Assembly (NCBI GenBank): GCA_965214415.1
Contig: CBDCBQ010000003.1
Location: 558,001 to 622,000 of the forward strand
Source: RH-AL1 sp965214415
GTDB taxonomy: Bacteria > Pseudomonadota > Alphaproteobacteria > Rhizobiales > Beijerinckiaceae
DNA: 64,000 nucleotides
Reading direction: 5' to 3'
Part shown: positions 36,434 to 46,084 of the stretch, in pieces
Layout: every line of letters starts with the position of its first letter
How positions within the stretch are numbered: position 1 is the stretch's first letter
Translations under genes and position numbers: made by a program
The notes under the pieces: generated by a model
Seen by the model: only the letters and a program-made list of their open reading frames with translations
Told to the model about the DNA's origin: nothing
Database searches by the model: none

Positions 36434-37816
36434 CTAGGCCAATCCGACGCGCGTCTGGGGCCGATCGGGACGCCAGCGCACATCTTTCTGGAGAAAGGTC
36501 TGAATGAGAACGATCGTCAAGGCGAAGATCGTGGTCTTCGTGGACATGCTGGCGGCAACACTCACCAGGATGAAGAAGTAGACGAGCACGATAGCCGCGC
36601 CTGGCCCGGCGGTCTTCAAGATCGATCGGACGAAGGCTGCTAGCCCTGTTATCAGGATCCCGGTCACGACGAGACCGTAGCTCAACGCGAGCCCGACCCA
36701 CGAACTCTCGATCCCGAACTCCAGGCCCTCGAGTCGCTGCCAGGTCGCGACCAAGTCCGGATCGGGGCCAAACAGCATCTCACTGGGCGAGAGCGGCGTG
36801 AACAAAGCGAACATCGTGATACGGGTCGTCGCGCTTCCCTCGTCGTTCTGGAAGCGGTCGAGCGTATTGTCGGCGTAGCCGCTTTCATAAACGAGGATCG
36901 CGATCCCGATGACAACAATGGCGCCGATCAGCAGCAGCACGAGCTTGCGCGGATCAAGCCTCGCCCCGTCCCGCAGCGAACGGAGATATTGTTCAAACCC
37001 CAACATCAAGGAGAATGCGATCGTGAGAACGAGCGCCGTGCGAGCACCGAAGGCGACGAGAAGCGCGATCCCCTGCAGACACATGACCGGGTATCTCACC
37101 TTCGCGGGGATCCAGTCCGAGCCCCGCGCGGCGAGGCAGATGATCAAGGCGCCGGTGGCCAGTCCGTTGACGAGCGGGTGCCCCAGCAGTGCCGTCGCGC
37201 GCCAGTCCAGGGCGAGCTGAGCTCGCCAGTCGAAGGTCACATCGCCCCGCGTCGGGTCGGAACTCGCGCCTGCGGGGACGTCGATCGACACGAGATGAAA
37301 GTGCCGCAGGAATTCCGAGATGGCGATCACGCCATTGGCGCAGATGACAAGCCCCACGAGCAGCGCCATCCAGCGCAAGACGATCGGGTTGAGATCGCGG
37401 AGGAGCAGATAAATCAGAACCGGCAGGACGAACGTATCGATCAGCGGCGTCAGCGGCGTATGCGCGATCAACGTCGCATCGAGTGCGGTCACGGCGAACG
37501 CGGCGAGCATGAGCGTCACACCAGTGTCGCTTGTCGCGAGACGCCATGCCGTGTGAAGGGGCCGGCGGCCCGCAAGACAGCGCAATATCAACGCGATTGC
37601 CGCAAGAATTGTCGAGGGATGGACTTTCGAGAGGAGGCTGCCGCCCGACGTCATGTAGGCGATGCCCGCTGCCTCGAGGGTGACTGGCGAGATCGCGAAA
37701 AGGCCCGCCACCGCGAGCGCTGTCGCGACGAGGGCCAAATCCGCCAGAAGGAGCCGGAGGTCCGGCAAACCCCGCAGGGATGTCCCGTGCCGGGCCGGAG
37801 CGCTCGCCCCGGTCAT
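36434..37816 (-). CDS. polysaccharide polymerase/O-antigen-ligase-like membrane protein
   Basis: 460 residues with about eleven hydrophobic segments and a large periplasmic loop ('HLVSIDVPAGASSDP..FDWRAQLALDWRATALLGHPLVNG'), the layout of Wzy polymerases and O-antigen ligases (VpsF-like). It would link exported repeat units of the exopolysaccharide. Start overlaps the acyltransferase stop (ATGA). Polymerase versus ligase cannot be settled from sequence. Confidence 0.8.
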   Translation of the reverse strand: MTGASAPARHGTSLRGLPDLRLLLADLALVATALAVAGLFAISPVTLEAAGIAYMTSGGSLLSKVHPSTILAAIALILRCLAGRRPLHTAWRLATSDTGVTLMLAAFAVTALDATLIAHTPLTPLIDTFVLPVLIYLLLRDLNPIVLRWMALLVGLVICANGVIAISEFLRHFHLVSIDVPAGASSDPTRGDVTFDWRAQLALDWRATALLGHPLVNGLATGALIICLAARGSDWIPAKVRYPVMCLQGIALLVAFGARTALVLTIAFSLMLGFEQYLRSLRDGARLDPRKLVLLLIGAIVVIGIAILVYESGYADNTLDRFQNDEGSATTRITMFALFTPLSPSEMLFGPDPDLVATWQRLEGLEFGIESSWVGLALSYGLVVTGILITGLAAFVRSILKTAGPGAAIVLVYFFILVSVAASMSTKTTIFALTIVLIQTFLQKDVRWRPDRPQTRVGLA

Positions 37817-39114
37817 GGCGTGGGCTTCATCGGATTGCCGAGTGGCGTCGGCCGGCGGGGAACGGAGGGCGCGAGATCGACGCGCTTTGCCGTGTCGGCT
37901 TGCTTCGACTTGCCGGTCCGCTTGGCGAAGCGCCCGAAATAGGCGCGGCCGGGAACCTCGACCCAGCGATAGGCCGCGTAGGCAGTACCAAGAACGATCG
38001 CCACGTAGCAGATGAACAGGGCCCAGAGTAGCAGCGGGCTGGCGATATGGAGAACCTCGACCGTCGCCGGCGCGCCCGGATGACCCGCGAGTGGATTAGC
38101 TTTTCTGGCGAAGAGCGAAACACTCAAGACCCGCTCCAAGACATGCAGCGACGCGAGCATGAAGATCAGGACGATCGCGTGCACCATGTAAATCGCAAAC
38201 GAGAGTTCCGCGAAGACCTGCATGGGGCGCGTTGTCAGAATGCGGGACAGCGCTCCGCGTTCGGTGGCGAAGGCAAGGACAAAGGCGCAGAAGACGAACG
38301 GAGCGGCGAACACGAGCAGGTTCTTCGACGACAATGTCATCCAGACGATGACCATCGCGAGAGCGCCGATCTCGATGAGCGTCGGCATCGGCCACGTCGG
38401 TCGTGCCCATCGCCGTGTCACGTCATAGCAGAGGGTCCCAGCGAAGAAGCCCGCGAAGCAGCGGAAGATACCGTAATCGAAGGTCGAGCGCATGTGATAG
38501 GGCGCGACGAAAATCAGGATCGCCAGCGAGCCGGCGATTGTGAGGATCGCGAGTGCGCGGCGCGGCACCGGCCCGATCAGGCAGAAGGCCGCAAACGAGA
38601 TGTAGGTAAAGAATTCGACGCTGAGGCTCCAGCTCGGGAAGTTCCAGGTCTCGCGGTCGTGCACGCCGAGCGAATGGATGAAGAGCAGGTTTGTCGGGAT
38701 CGCCCGGAGGATGTTGTAGCCATCGACGGAGAAAGCCGGCGAGGAGTAGGGCCGACCGAGGATCGTTTGCAGGCAAAGCTTGGCCAGCTCGTAGACGATC
38801 AGCACGCCGAGGGTGGCGGCCTGGAGCGGCCAGATACGACCGAAGCGGCGGATCATGTATTCGGGGATTGCGCCAGGCCGCGACAGCTTTTCCGAATAGG
38901 CCTGCGCGATGATAAGCCCGCTCAATACGAAAAAGAGATCGACCAGAAGCGCGATCGGCTCGATGCGTCGGTACGCGATGAAGTCGGCCGCGACGCTGAA
39001 ATGCGCGATCGCGATCGCAAGCGCGCCGGGCCCGCGCCATCCGTTGACGGCATGAAACGCCAGTCCTTCGGGCCGCGCGGCGGCTGCGCGCATCGGTTCG
39101 GCCTCACGCCGCAT
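37813..39114 (-). CDS. acyltransferase family 3 (OafA/YrhL-like) membrane protein
   Basis: 433 residues with about ten membrane helices. Opening 'FHAVNGWRGPGALAIAIAHF' corresponds to the family R-x10-H motif; 'LFFVLSGLIIAQAY' and 'FPSWSLSVEFFTYISFAAF' are hallmark stretches. It O-acylates (probably acetylates) sugar units of the exopolysaccharide. ATG at 39114 overlaps the preceding gene by 11 bases; ATG at 39093 with a GAGG site is an equally good start. Confidence 0.9.
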   Translation of the reverse strand: MRREAEPMRAAAARPEGLAFHAVNGWRGPGALAIAIAHFSVAADFIAYRRIEPIALLVDLFFVLSGLIIAQAYSEKLSRPGAIPEYMIRRFGRIWPLQAATLGVLIVYELAKLCLQTILGRPYSSPAFSVDGYNILRAIPTNLLFIHSLGVHDRETWNFPSWSLSVEFFTYISFAAFCLIGPVPRRALAILTIAGSLAILIFVAPYHMRSTFDYGIFRCFAGFFAGTLCYDVTRRWARPTWPMPTLIEIGALAMVIVWMTLSSKNLLVFAAPFVFCAFVLAFATERGALSRILTTRPMQVFAELSFAIYMVHAIVLIFMLASLHVLERVLSVSLFARKANPLAGHPGAPATVEVLHIASPLLLWALFICYVAIVLGTAYAAYRWVEVPGRAYFGRFAKRTGKSKQADTAKRVDLAPSVPRRPTPLGNPMKPTP

Positions 39115-40588
39115 TCTCGAACGCCTTCGTCGAGAGCAGCGTCACCGCGAGAATGCGGAGATCGAGACCGATCGACCAATTGTCGATGTAGTAAAGGTCG
39201 TGCTCGAGCCGGGACCGCATCTTGGTCTCGGACGTGATCTCCCCGCGCAGACCGTGGATCTGCGCCCACCCCGTCATCCCGGGCTTCACGTTGTGGCGCC
39301 GCGCGTAGTCGGCGATGGTGTGCTCGTATTGCTGATTGTGAACCAGCGCGTGCGGTCGTGGCCCGACCAACGACATCTGACCGCTGATGACGTTCAAGAG
39401 CTGCGGCAGCTCGTCGATATTCGCGCGGCGTAGAACACGCCCGACCCGCGTCACCCTGGGATCATCGCGCACCACGCCGCGCACGGCGGAACCATCCTCC
39501 GTGACCGACACCGAGCGGAATTTCAGTATGCGAAACGTCTCCTGGTTGAACCCGTAGCGGTGCTGCAGGAATATGACCGGGCCAGGGCTATCAAGCTTGA
39601 TCGCCATGGCGATCAGGAAAAACAACGGCGTGAGGCAAACGAGAAGGCCGCAGCCAGCAACGATGTCGAAGGCTCGCTTCAGGCTACGTTCGACGAAGGT
39701 CAGGGGCCGGCGGACGAGGTGGAGGCTCGCGATCGGCCCCATGCGGGAAACGCGCGCCTTGGCGAAACGGTCGAGCACCCGCTGCGGCCCGAGATGGATC
39801 GAGGCCGGAACCTGGGTGAACGCCTCGACGCAAGCATCGATCGCGCTGGTCCGCGACCACGGCAGCATGATGAAGATGTCGTCCGGCCTCAACACCCGCG
39901 CGGAGGCCGCGGCGAGCGCGAGATCCTCTTTCAGGGTATCGTCGCCGCGCAGAACCGCCGAGGCGACAATGTCGATGCCGACCGTCCAAGGCTGATGACG
40001 GGCGACGAAATCGCGGAGTTCGCCTTCCTCGCCGACGAGCACGATCCGAGCCGCCGCGACTCTACCGGTGCTGACATTGGCTTTGACGTGATAGACGATC
40101 ATGCAACGCAGGATGACCAGGCTGACCAGCCCGCACCCATAAAAGAGCATCATCGCCGCGCGCGAGAACTCCGCGGATTCTTTCGTCAGGAAGAAGACGA
40201 CGAGGGTTGTGAAAAAAGTAGCGTTCCAAACGAAGATCGCGCGTCGGCAATTGGCGCCGAAATTGAGATACGTCGAGATCGCGTACTCATGCTGCGCCGC
40301 GTTGAATGCCACGAACAGGACCGCGACGGAAATACCGATGGCGGCGAACGTGTCGAACATGCCGCCGACGTGGTAGTAGAACGTGTGGTACGTAATACCA
40401 GCGACGAGCGCGCTCACGGTAATCGCCGTAATGTCCGCCAGGATCGAAAGTGCGGTAAATACAGTCCTGTGGAACGCGGTCGTCCGTCGCCGCTTGGTCC
40501 AATCATGAATTGCCGCAAGACCGCGACGCCGGCGTCTGCTTGTCGTGTCTCGAAGGCCGACGCCGGTACTCACGACAAACTCCAGCAC
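39104..40588 (-). CDS. undecaprenyl-phosphate sugar phosphotransferase (initiating transferase)
   Basis: 494 residues. Five N-terminal membrane helices, a Rossmann-like central part ('ARIVLVGEEGELRDFV') and the C-terminal bacterial sugar transferase domain: 'KRAFDIVAGCGLLVCLTPLFF', 'DSPGPVIFLQHRYGF', 'RILKFRSV', 'DELPQLLNVISGQMSLVGPRP' and 'VKPGMTGWAQIHGLRGE'. It is the WcaJ/GumD-like enzyme that starts repeat-unit assembly by placing the first hexose phosphate on undecaprenyl phosphate. First gene of the minus-strand EPS operon. Confidence 0.93.
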   Translation of the reverse strand: MLEFVVSTGVGLRDTTSRRRRRGLAAIHDWTKRRRTTAFHRTVFTALSILADITAITVSALVAGITYHTFYYHVGGMFDTFAAIGISVAVLFVAFNAAQHEYAISTYLNFGANCRRAIFVWNATFFTTLVVFFLTKESAEFSRAAMMLFYGCGLVSLVILRCMIVYHVKANVSTGRVAAARIVLVGEEGELRDFVARHQPWTVGIDIVASAVLRGDDTLKEDLALAAASARVLRPDDIFIMLPWSRTSAIDACVEAFTQVPASIHLGPQRVLDRFAKARVSRMGPIASLHLVRRPLTFVERSLKRAFDIVAGCGLLVCLTPLFFLIAMAIKLDSPGPVIFLQHRYGFNQETFRILKFRSVSVTEDGSAVRGVVRDDPRVTRVGRVLRRANIDELPQLLNVISGQMSLVGPRPHALVHNQQYEHTIADYARRHNVKPGMTGWAQIHGLRGEITSETKMRSRLEHDLYYIDNWSIGLDLRILAVTLLSTKAFENAA

Positions 40589-40746
40589 TCACCGTTCGGT
40601 GTCATTTTGGGACGTGGCTCATCCCATTTTAACGTTCCTTTAAGCTTTGGCAATTCGTGAGCCTGCTGTTCGGAAATAGACGGTTCGGTAAGTTTTCATA
40701 GTTAACGATTTGCAACATCGACTACTGGAATTGGGCGAGGCCTTCT
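40589..40746. promoter_or_regulatory. divergent promoter region of the exopolysaccharide locus
   Basis: 158 bases separating the two EPS transcription units, visibly more AT-rich than the surroundings ('CATTTTAACGTTCC', 'AGTTTTCATAGTTAACG'). It holds a short inverted repeat TGGGA-10-TCCCA around 40612-40635 and a CACCG-TT-CGGTG hairpin. Both operons probably start here; no consensus promoter or named operator is asserted. Confidence 0.5.
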
Positions 40747-42846
40747 ATGCCGAGCGCGCGTGCCTTTCGACATCATGGCTTGCCGGCAAATACCGGCCGC
40801 GCGGCGGCGCTGTCGGCTCTAGCCGCGGTTGGCGCGTTGGCGGTGGGCCTGGCCCTGCCGCAGCCCACCTACAAGGCGGCGGCGGTCGTCGCGGTCGAGG
40901 GGGGAGCCGCCTCGATACGTCCCGCGATGATACAGGCAGGTCTCGATGCGGCTGTATCACGTTCGGTCATCTCGCATGCGGCGGCGGCGCTCGCTGGTAC
41001 AGCTCCCAAAGACCCAGCCGCGCTGCACGCCCGAGACGTCGAGCATCTGGCGGTCGGCCTTGCCCATGCGGTGCGAGCCGATCTCGGCAGCATCGGCGGC
41101 ACGCTCGTCATCCGTGCGGCCGACGCCGATGCCGCTCGCGCGGCGACGCTCGCGACGAGCGTTGCGGTGGCACTCGTCGATGACCTCAACGGGCGAGGAT
41201 CTGAAAGCCGTCTCGACTGGGCCGACGCCCAGACGCTTCGCCTCGAGAAGCTTCGTGACGCGGCGGCGGCGGCACATCGACGCCTTGTCGCGCTTGGTGG
41301 CGACATCGCGGACCCGATTGTGGCGCGTGCCGGTGCCGGCGCTCGCGTCGAAGCGCTGCGAACCCGCCTCGACGCGATCCGGTCTATTTTGGCGTCCGGC
41401 ACGCCTCCACTCGGCATCGGCAAGGATGTACCGCCGGCCATCGACGCGTTGCAGACCAGCTATCTCGATATGACCCGCCGACTTGCCACGGCCCGCGAAA
41501 CGCTCGGGGAGCGTCACACGACCGTGATCGGGCTCCAGGACGGAATCAGGCGCGCAACAGCCGACTTATCCGCAGCCTGGGCACGCCTCGCCAAGCTCAC
41601 CGACGCTGATTTTTTCGATGCGCGGGCTCGCTTGAGCATGGTGGACAAAGGTGATGGCTCGGCCGACGCGACCCGACGGGCCTCGATCGACGCGGCGCGC
41701 GCAACGGCGCAGATCGCCGACGACGCGGTCGTGCGGGCACAGTCCGTCGCGCGAGACGGCGAGGACGCCGCACGTTACCGTCTGATCGCCCGGGCGCGTG
41801 TCCCCGCGCTCGCGGACGGGCTCGCCGCGCCGTTGCGCTTCGTCGCGGCCACGGGATCCGGCCTGCTGATCTTGGTGCTGGGATTGCCATTCATCCGGCG
41901 CCGCCCTCGCACGCCGACCGGACTATCGACCGACACCGTCGGCCAACACATTGCTGAGGCGGTCGGCCAGCGGGAGGAGCCCGTGCCACGATTTTTCGAG
42001 GACGAGGTGCCGGTCGCGGCAGCCCTCGAGGAAACCGTGGCGCCCGTGGAACGGACCAAGGCCGTCGCGCCGGTCCGCCGATCTCTCACCGCGACGAGCA
42101 CCGCGTCCGAGACCGCACGAGACCTTCGTGTGGCGGACAATGCCGAATTGGCTGCTGCCATGGAACGTGTGCTGCCCTTGGTCGCGGGGTGCGCACCTCG
42201 CCACGAGATCCCGGTCGTCCTCCTCGCCGCCAACGAGGTAAGCATCGGCACGACGGAAGTGGCCCTCGCGCTGGCCAAGTCGGCGGTCAACGCGGGTCAC
42301 CGCGTTCTCATTATCGAGGGGAAGACGGCGCGGCCGGTGCTCGCGGCGGCCGTCGCCGTCGAGGCGGTGCCGGCTCTCGTCGATGCCTTCGGTGCCCTGC
42401 GCATCGCGATGCTTGCCGATCAAGGAGACGGGCTTCTCTACATCGCGCCAAACCTCCGCAACGGCGCCCGCATCGCGGCGGATCTGGCCCGTGCCGGTGA
42501 CACGCTCGTTGCGGACACGCTCGCGGACGAATTCGATCTCGTCATCATCGATGGAAATCGCGCGGCCGACGCGGTGGACATGGCCCTCAACGCAGACGTT
42601 GTCTTGCGCGTAGGGCTCTTCGCTTCGCCGCAAGACGACGCACATCTCCTGACGACGCTCGCCGCACACGACTGCATCTTGATCGGCACGCTCGCGGCCT
42701 CGGTTTTCGTGCCGCGACCGCCCGCGCCCTCGAAGCCGATCGCGGTTGCCGGGAGACCGGTCCCCCCGCGGCCCGTGCTTCGGCAAACGCCGAGAGGCGA
42801 CCGTCGCGTGGCGACCCCGATTCGACGAAAGGCTGGGCTGCGGTGA
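40747..42846 (+). CDS. Wzz-BY-kinase-like fusion with degenerate ATP site
   Basis: 699 residues in the ExoP/Wzc layout: membrane helix near 17-36, periplasmic Ala/Arg-rich coiled coil, second helix about 363-383, then a cytoplasmic P-loop-like domain. The Walker A position (~490-512) reads 'LLAANEVSIGTTEVALALAKSA' without the GK[S/T] core; Walker A' is 'VLIIEGKTARP' and Walker B 'FDLVIIDGNRAAD'. There is no C-terminal tyrosine cluster. It is therefore probably a structural co-polymerase whose kinase has been lost. Stop to WecB-like gene: 78 bases. Confidence 0.82.
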   Translation: MPSARAFRHHGLPANTGRAAALSALAAVGALAVGLALPQPTYKAAAVVAVEGGAASIRPAMIQAGLDAAVSRSVISHAAAALAGTAPKDPAALHARDVEHLAVGLAHAVRADLGSIGGTLVIRAADADAARAATLATSVAVALVDDLNGRGSESRLDWADAQTLRLEKLRDAAAAAHRRLVALGGDIADPIVARAGAGARVEALRTRLDAIRSILASGTPPLGIGKDVPPAIDALQTSYLDMTRRLATARETLGERHTTVIGLQDGIRRATADLSAAWARLAKLTDADFFDARARLSMVDKGDGSADATRRASIDAARATAQIADDAVVRAQSVARDGEDAARYRLIARARVPALADGLAAPLRFVAATGSGLLILVLGLPFIRRRPRTPTGLSTDTVGQHIAEAVGQREEPVPRFFEDEVPVAAALEETVAPVERTKAVAPVRRSLTATSTASETARDLRVADNAELAAAMERVLPLVAGCAPRHEIPVVLLAANEVSIGTTEVALALAKSAVNAGHRVLIIEGKTARPVLAAAVAVEAVPALVDAFGALRIAMLADQGDGLLYIAPNLRNGARIAADLARAGDTLVADTLADEFDLVIIDGNRAADAVDMALNADVVLRVGLFASPQDDAHLLTTLAAHDCILIGTLAASVFVPRPPAPSKPIAVAGRPVPPRPVLRQTPRGDRRVATPIRRKAGLR

Positions 42847-42924
42847 TCGGCATCCCGCTTAACCAAGCGCGGGTGACGCACGTGACGCAGGGCACACCAT
42901 CGCGGTAGGCAGGAGCGGACCCGC

Positions 42925-43698
42925 TTGGTGCGGGACGTTCCGGGGCCTCACTTGCCGGCGCCAGCACTCGCCTTCGTCGACGATCAGGCTGTCACCGTGC
43001 GTGACATGGCCGATCTGCTGCGGCAGGTCGAGGCCGCGTTCGCGGCGGGCGACGGATTTTCGATCTTCACGCTGAACCTCGATCATCTCGTCAAGCGACG
43101 CCAGAGCGCGGACTTTTGCGCGGCTTACGCACGAGCGACCTTGGTCACGGCTGACGGCTGGCCCGTACTCAATCTCGCGAGGCGTGGTGATCCTTCGATC
43201 GAGTTGACGACTGGTGCCGACATGGTGCTGCCGTTATGTCGGCTCGCCGCGCGCCGCCGCGTCCCCATTTTCCTGTTCGGATCGCGTGAAGCAATCCTCG
43301 TCGGTGCCGCGGTCAAGCTCAGGGCGCTTTGCCCGGGGCTCGACGTCGTCGGGTGCGAGGCTCCCCCGTTCGGCTTCGATCCTTTCGGGGCAAGCGGGCG
43401 CGAGGCGGCCTCGCGCATCTCGGCGAGCGGAGCTGGGCTTTGCTTCGTTGCGCTCGGCGCCCCGAAGCAGGAGTTCTTCGCCGACCTGGCGCGCTCGGCG
43501 AGCCCCGCGACTGGCTTTGTCTGCATCGGCGCGGCGCTCGATTTCATCGCAGGAGCGCAGGCACGGGCACCGGCTTTGGTCCGGCGGCTCAAGCTCGAAT
43601 GGGCCTGGCGCCTGGCGCGTGAGCCCCGCCGCCTCGCGACGCGCTACATTCGATGCGCCGTCCTGTACCTCCGTCTGATGCTGCGGACGGCCGCGTGA
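42925..43698 (+). CDS. WecB/TagA/CpsF family glycosyltransferase
   Basis: 257 residues (GT26). Conserved 'FTLNLDHLVKRRQSADFCAAYARATLVTADGWPVL' (in parts), 'PIFLFGSREAIL', 'GLCFVALGAPKQEFFADL' and 'VCIGAALDFIAG' motifs. It adds an N-acetylmannosamine- or glucose-type sugar to a lipid-linked intermediate. AGGAG ribosome site lies nine bases before the TTG at 42925; GTG at 42928 is the alternative. Confidence 0.92.
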   Translation: MVRDVPGPHLPAPALAFVDDQAVTVRDMADLLRQVEAAFAAGDGFSIFTLNLDHLVKRRQSADFCAAYARATLVTADGWPVLNLARRGDPSIELTTGADMVLPLCRLAARRRVPIFLFGSREAILVGAAVKLRALCPGLDVVGCEAPPFGFDPFGASGREAASRISASGAGLCFVALGAPKQEFFADLARSASPATGFVCIGAALDFIAGAQARAPALVRRLKLEWAWRLAREPRRLATRYIRCAVLYLRLMLRTAA

Positions 43699-44984
43699 GC
43701 ATGGCCCGATCCCGCCGCCTTGTGCTTCTCCACACGATGGACCCGCGCGGCGACAAGCTCGGCGGCATCGAGACCCACGTCCGTTTGGTCCTGGCACGGC
43801 ATCCAGATGACGTGAGCATCCTGCTTATCGGGATCGACGAGCGTGGCGATCTTCCGCCTGGGATCGAGACGCCGCTCGATTACGAGGGGCGCCGGATCGC
43901 GTTCCTGCCCGTCGCTCGGGTGCCGGCGGAGCGGATCAACACCGCCGCCAAGCGTGTCTTGCAATCGACGACGCTGCGTTTCGTGCTCGGCCTGCTGCGC
44001 CATCTATGGGCGATCCACCAAGCGCTACGCGGCTGGCGCGCCTCGGGGGAGATCGAGCGCTACGAGTTCGCGCTCGTCCCGAAGCTCATCGGCTTGCCCT
44101 TCGTGCTGCTCGTCCACAACGAGGGCACGAAGGAGGACAAGATGGACAGCCTCCTGAAGCGATATTGGTTTTTGCATACGTTCAACGAGCGCCTGGCACT
44201 GACGCTGGCCGATAGCGTCTTCGCGGTGAACGACGCCATTGCCAAGCATATCGACGGGGTCGCGCCGTCGCTCTCGCGCAAGACCGAGGTCATGTCGGTG
44301 TCTGTCGATACGGCCAGGTTCGCGCCGAGCCCATTCCGCCGCGACGATGACGCGTTCCACGTCTGCTTCGCCGGGCGGCTCGACGACTTCAAGGATCCGC
44401 CACTGATGTTCGCGACGCTGGCGCGGCTGTCGGTTCTGCTTTCGGCCGCGCCGGCCGGCCGCTTCCGGCGGGTCGTCTTCGACTATGTCGGGGCCTCCGA
44501 TCCGTCGCGCCACGAGGACTTCGCGGCGATCGCAAATCTCACGGTGCGTCACGGGATTCGCAAGGCGCCGGAGGTCGCGGCGATCATGGCGCGCGCGCAC
44601 GCAGGCATCATCACCTCCTATTTCGAGGGGATGCCGTGCTACCTTCTCGAGACGCTGGCGAGTGGCCGGCCGGTCGGAGCGATCACGCTCCCGCAATTCA
44701 CGCGGTTGATCCTCTCCGGCGTCACCGGGGTGCTGGTGGAGCGGCAGCTCACACGAGCCGAGTCCGCCGCGATGCTCGCCGAGGCGTTCGTCTCTCTCGC
44801 GACGGCTATCGATAACGGCGAACTCGATCCGACGTCGATCGCCGCCTTCGCCGCTCCCTATGCCGTGACCCGCCAAATGGGGCGCCTGTTCGCCTGCCAC
44901 GAAGCTTTGGCGACGCAGCGGGGCGGCTCATCATCCGCGCAGCGTATCGGCGAGCGCGGCGTAGGCGGCGACGATGACCGGTAG
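43695..44984 (+). CDS. GT4-like glycosyltransferase (GT-B fold)
   Basis: 429 residues from a GTG overlapping the WecB-like stop (GTGA); ATG at 43701 is two codons on. N-terminal 'HTMDPRGDKLGGIETHVRLVL' glycine-rich loop, middle 'FCFAGRLDDFKDPPLMFATL'-like donor-domain start, and 'ARAHAGIITSYFEGMPCYLLETLASGRPVGAI' with the E-x7-E region. Adds a sugar to the EPS repeat unit. Its last 54 bases overlap the convergent glycosyltransferase gene. Confidence 0.88.
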   Translation: MSMARSRRLVLLHTMDPRGDKLGGIETHVRLVLARHPDDVSILLIGIDERGDLPPGIETPLDYEGRRIAFLPVARVPAERINTAAKRVLQSTTLRFVLGLLRHLWAIHQALRGWRASGEIERYEFALVPKLIGLPFVLLVHNEGTKEDKMDSLLKRYWFLHTFNERLALTLADSVFAVNDAIAKHIDGVAPSLSRKTEVMSVSVDTARFAPSPFRRDDDAFHVCFAGRLDDFKDPPLMFATLARLSVLLSAAPAGRFRRVVFDYVGASDPSRHEDFAAIANLTVRHGIRKAPEVAAIMARAHAGIITSYFEGMPCYLLETLASGRPVGAITLPQFTRLILSGVTGVLVERQLTRAESAAMLAEAFVSLATAIDNGELDPTSIAAFAAPYAVTRQMGRLFACHEALATQRGGSSSAQRIGERGVGGDDDR

Positions 44985-45998
44985 CGCGAACGCCTGTGCC
45001 CGCGCCAGCCGGGGGGCCGGGTCGCCCGGCGCCTCGAGGGTGCTGGTCAACGCAGCCGCCATCGCCTCGATATCGCCGATCGGGACGATGCGTCCGTATC
45101 TGCCGCGCTCCAGGATTTCCGACGGCCCACCGCAGTCTGTCGTGACGACAGGGAGGCCGAACGCCAGCGCCTCGGCCGCGGTCAGCCCGAAGCTCTCGCT
45201 CTCGGACGCGATCACGACGCAGCTCGCACGTCGGTACCAGTTCGACGGATCTTCGACGTGACCCGGCAGCGTGACGCGCGCTTCGAGCCCATATCGCGCG
45301 ATCGCCGCCTTTATGGTCGGACGGTCTGGTCCCTCGCCGAGGATCGCGAGCCGCGCTGTCGGATCGGACACCGCGCCAAAGGCGGCGACGAGGTCGGGGA
45401 AGCGCTTCGCCGCGATCAGACGGCCGCAGGCGAGAACAAGTCTCTCGCGTCGCTCGTCCGTGTCGGGCGGTATAACAAAGTGCGCGACGGTCGGGGGCAG
45501 GGGATTGTAGATGCGCGACGTCCGGCGCCGGCTCGCTCGCCAACGCCCTCTGAGGTCGTCGAGCAGGACATCGGAGACGCAGATCGTGTGAGCGGCAAGG
45601 CGCGTCGTGAGAGCGGCGAGCATGAACGAGGCTTGCGCGAATGGCTTTGGCTCGGCGGCCGCGAAGCCGTGATAGCCGAGGACGCAATGCGCGCGCCGGC
45701 CCGCCAGGATCGCGGCGGCGAGATGCTTCAGGTTCTGCGCGCCGAGGGCCGAGAACGATGCGTCGGGCCGTTCTTCTCGGATCAGGCGAGCGAGCGCGCG
45801 CGTTGTGGCCACATGGCCGCCCGCGAGCAGCACGTGGCGCACGGCGGTCCGAGCGGCCGGCGATGTTGCTTCCGCGTGATCCGCCACGAAGATGACGTCG
45901 TCGCCAGCGTCCGCGAATGCGGCGGCGAGGCGCGCGAACACCACTTCGGCGCCGCCGCCGCCGAAGGCATGCGTGTAAAACAGGAGTTTGCGCGGCAT
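44931..45998 (-). CDS. GT4-family glycosyltransferase
   Basis: 355 residues. 'LFYTHAFGGGGAEVVFARLA' acceptor loop, 'LVLACGRLIAAKRFPDLVAAF' donor-domain start, 'LAILGEGPDRPTIKAAI', and 'SESESFGLTAAEALAFGLPVVTTDCGGPSEIL' with the E-x7-E motif. ATG at 45998; the longer frame upstream is not homologous in type. Transcribed against its neighbours and overlapping the upstream GT gene tail-to-tail by 54 bases. Confidence 0.9.
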   Translation of the reverse strand: MPRKLLFYTHAFGGGGAEVVFARLAAAFADAGDDVIFVADHAEATSPAARTAVRHVLLAGGHVATTRALARLIREERPDASFSALGAQNLKHLAAAILAGRRAHCVLGYHGFAAAEPKPFAQASFMLAALTTRLAAHTICVSDVLLDDLRGRWRASRRRTSRIYNPLPPTVAHFVIPPDTDERRERLVLACGRLIAAKRFPDLVAAFGAVSDPTARLAILGEGPDRPTIKAAIARYGLEARVTLPGHVEDPSNWYRRASCVVIASESESFGLTAAEALAFGLPVVTTDCGGPSEILERGRYGRIVPIGDIEAMAAALTSTLEAPGDPAPRLARAQAFALPVIVAAYAALADTLRG

Positions 45999-46084
45999 CT
46001 CGTGCGGATCGCGGACGGCGGGTGCCGGCAGGTCATACGGCCGAACGTGGCCACTGTCGCCATCGCCGTGACGGGCACGCGACG

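Noticed and set aside
40747..42846. Active ExoP/Wzc tyrosine kinase
   Set aside because: Walker A lacks GK[S/T] and there is no tyrosine cluster, so an active kinase call is not supported.
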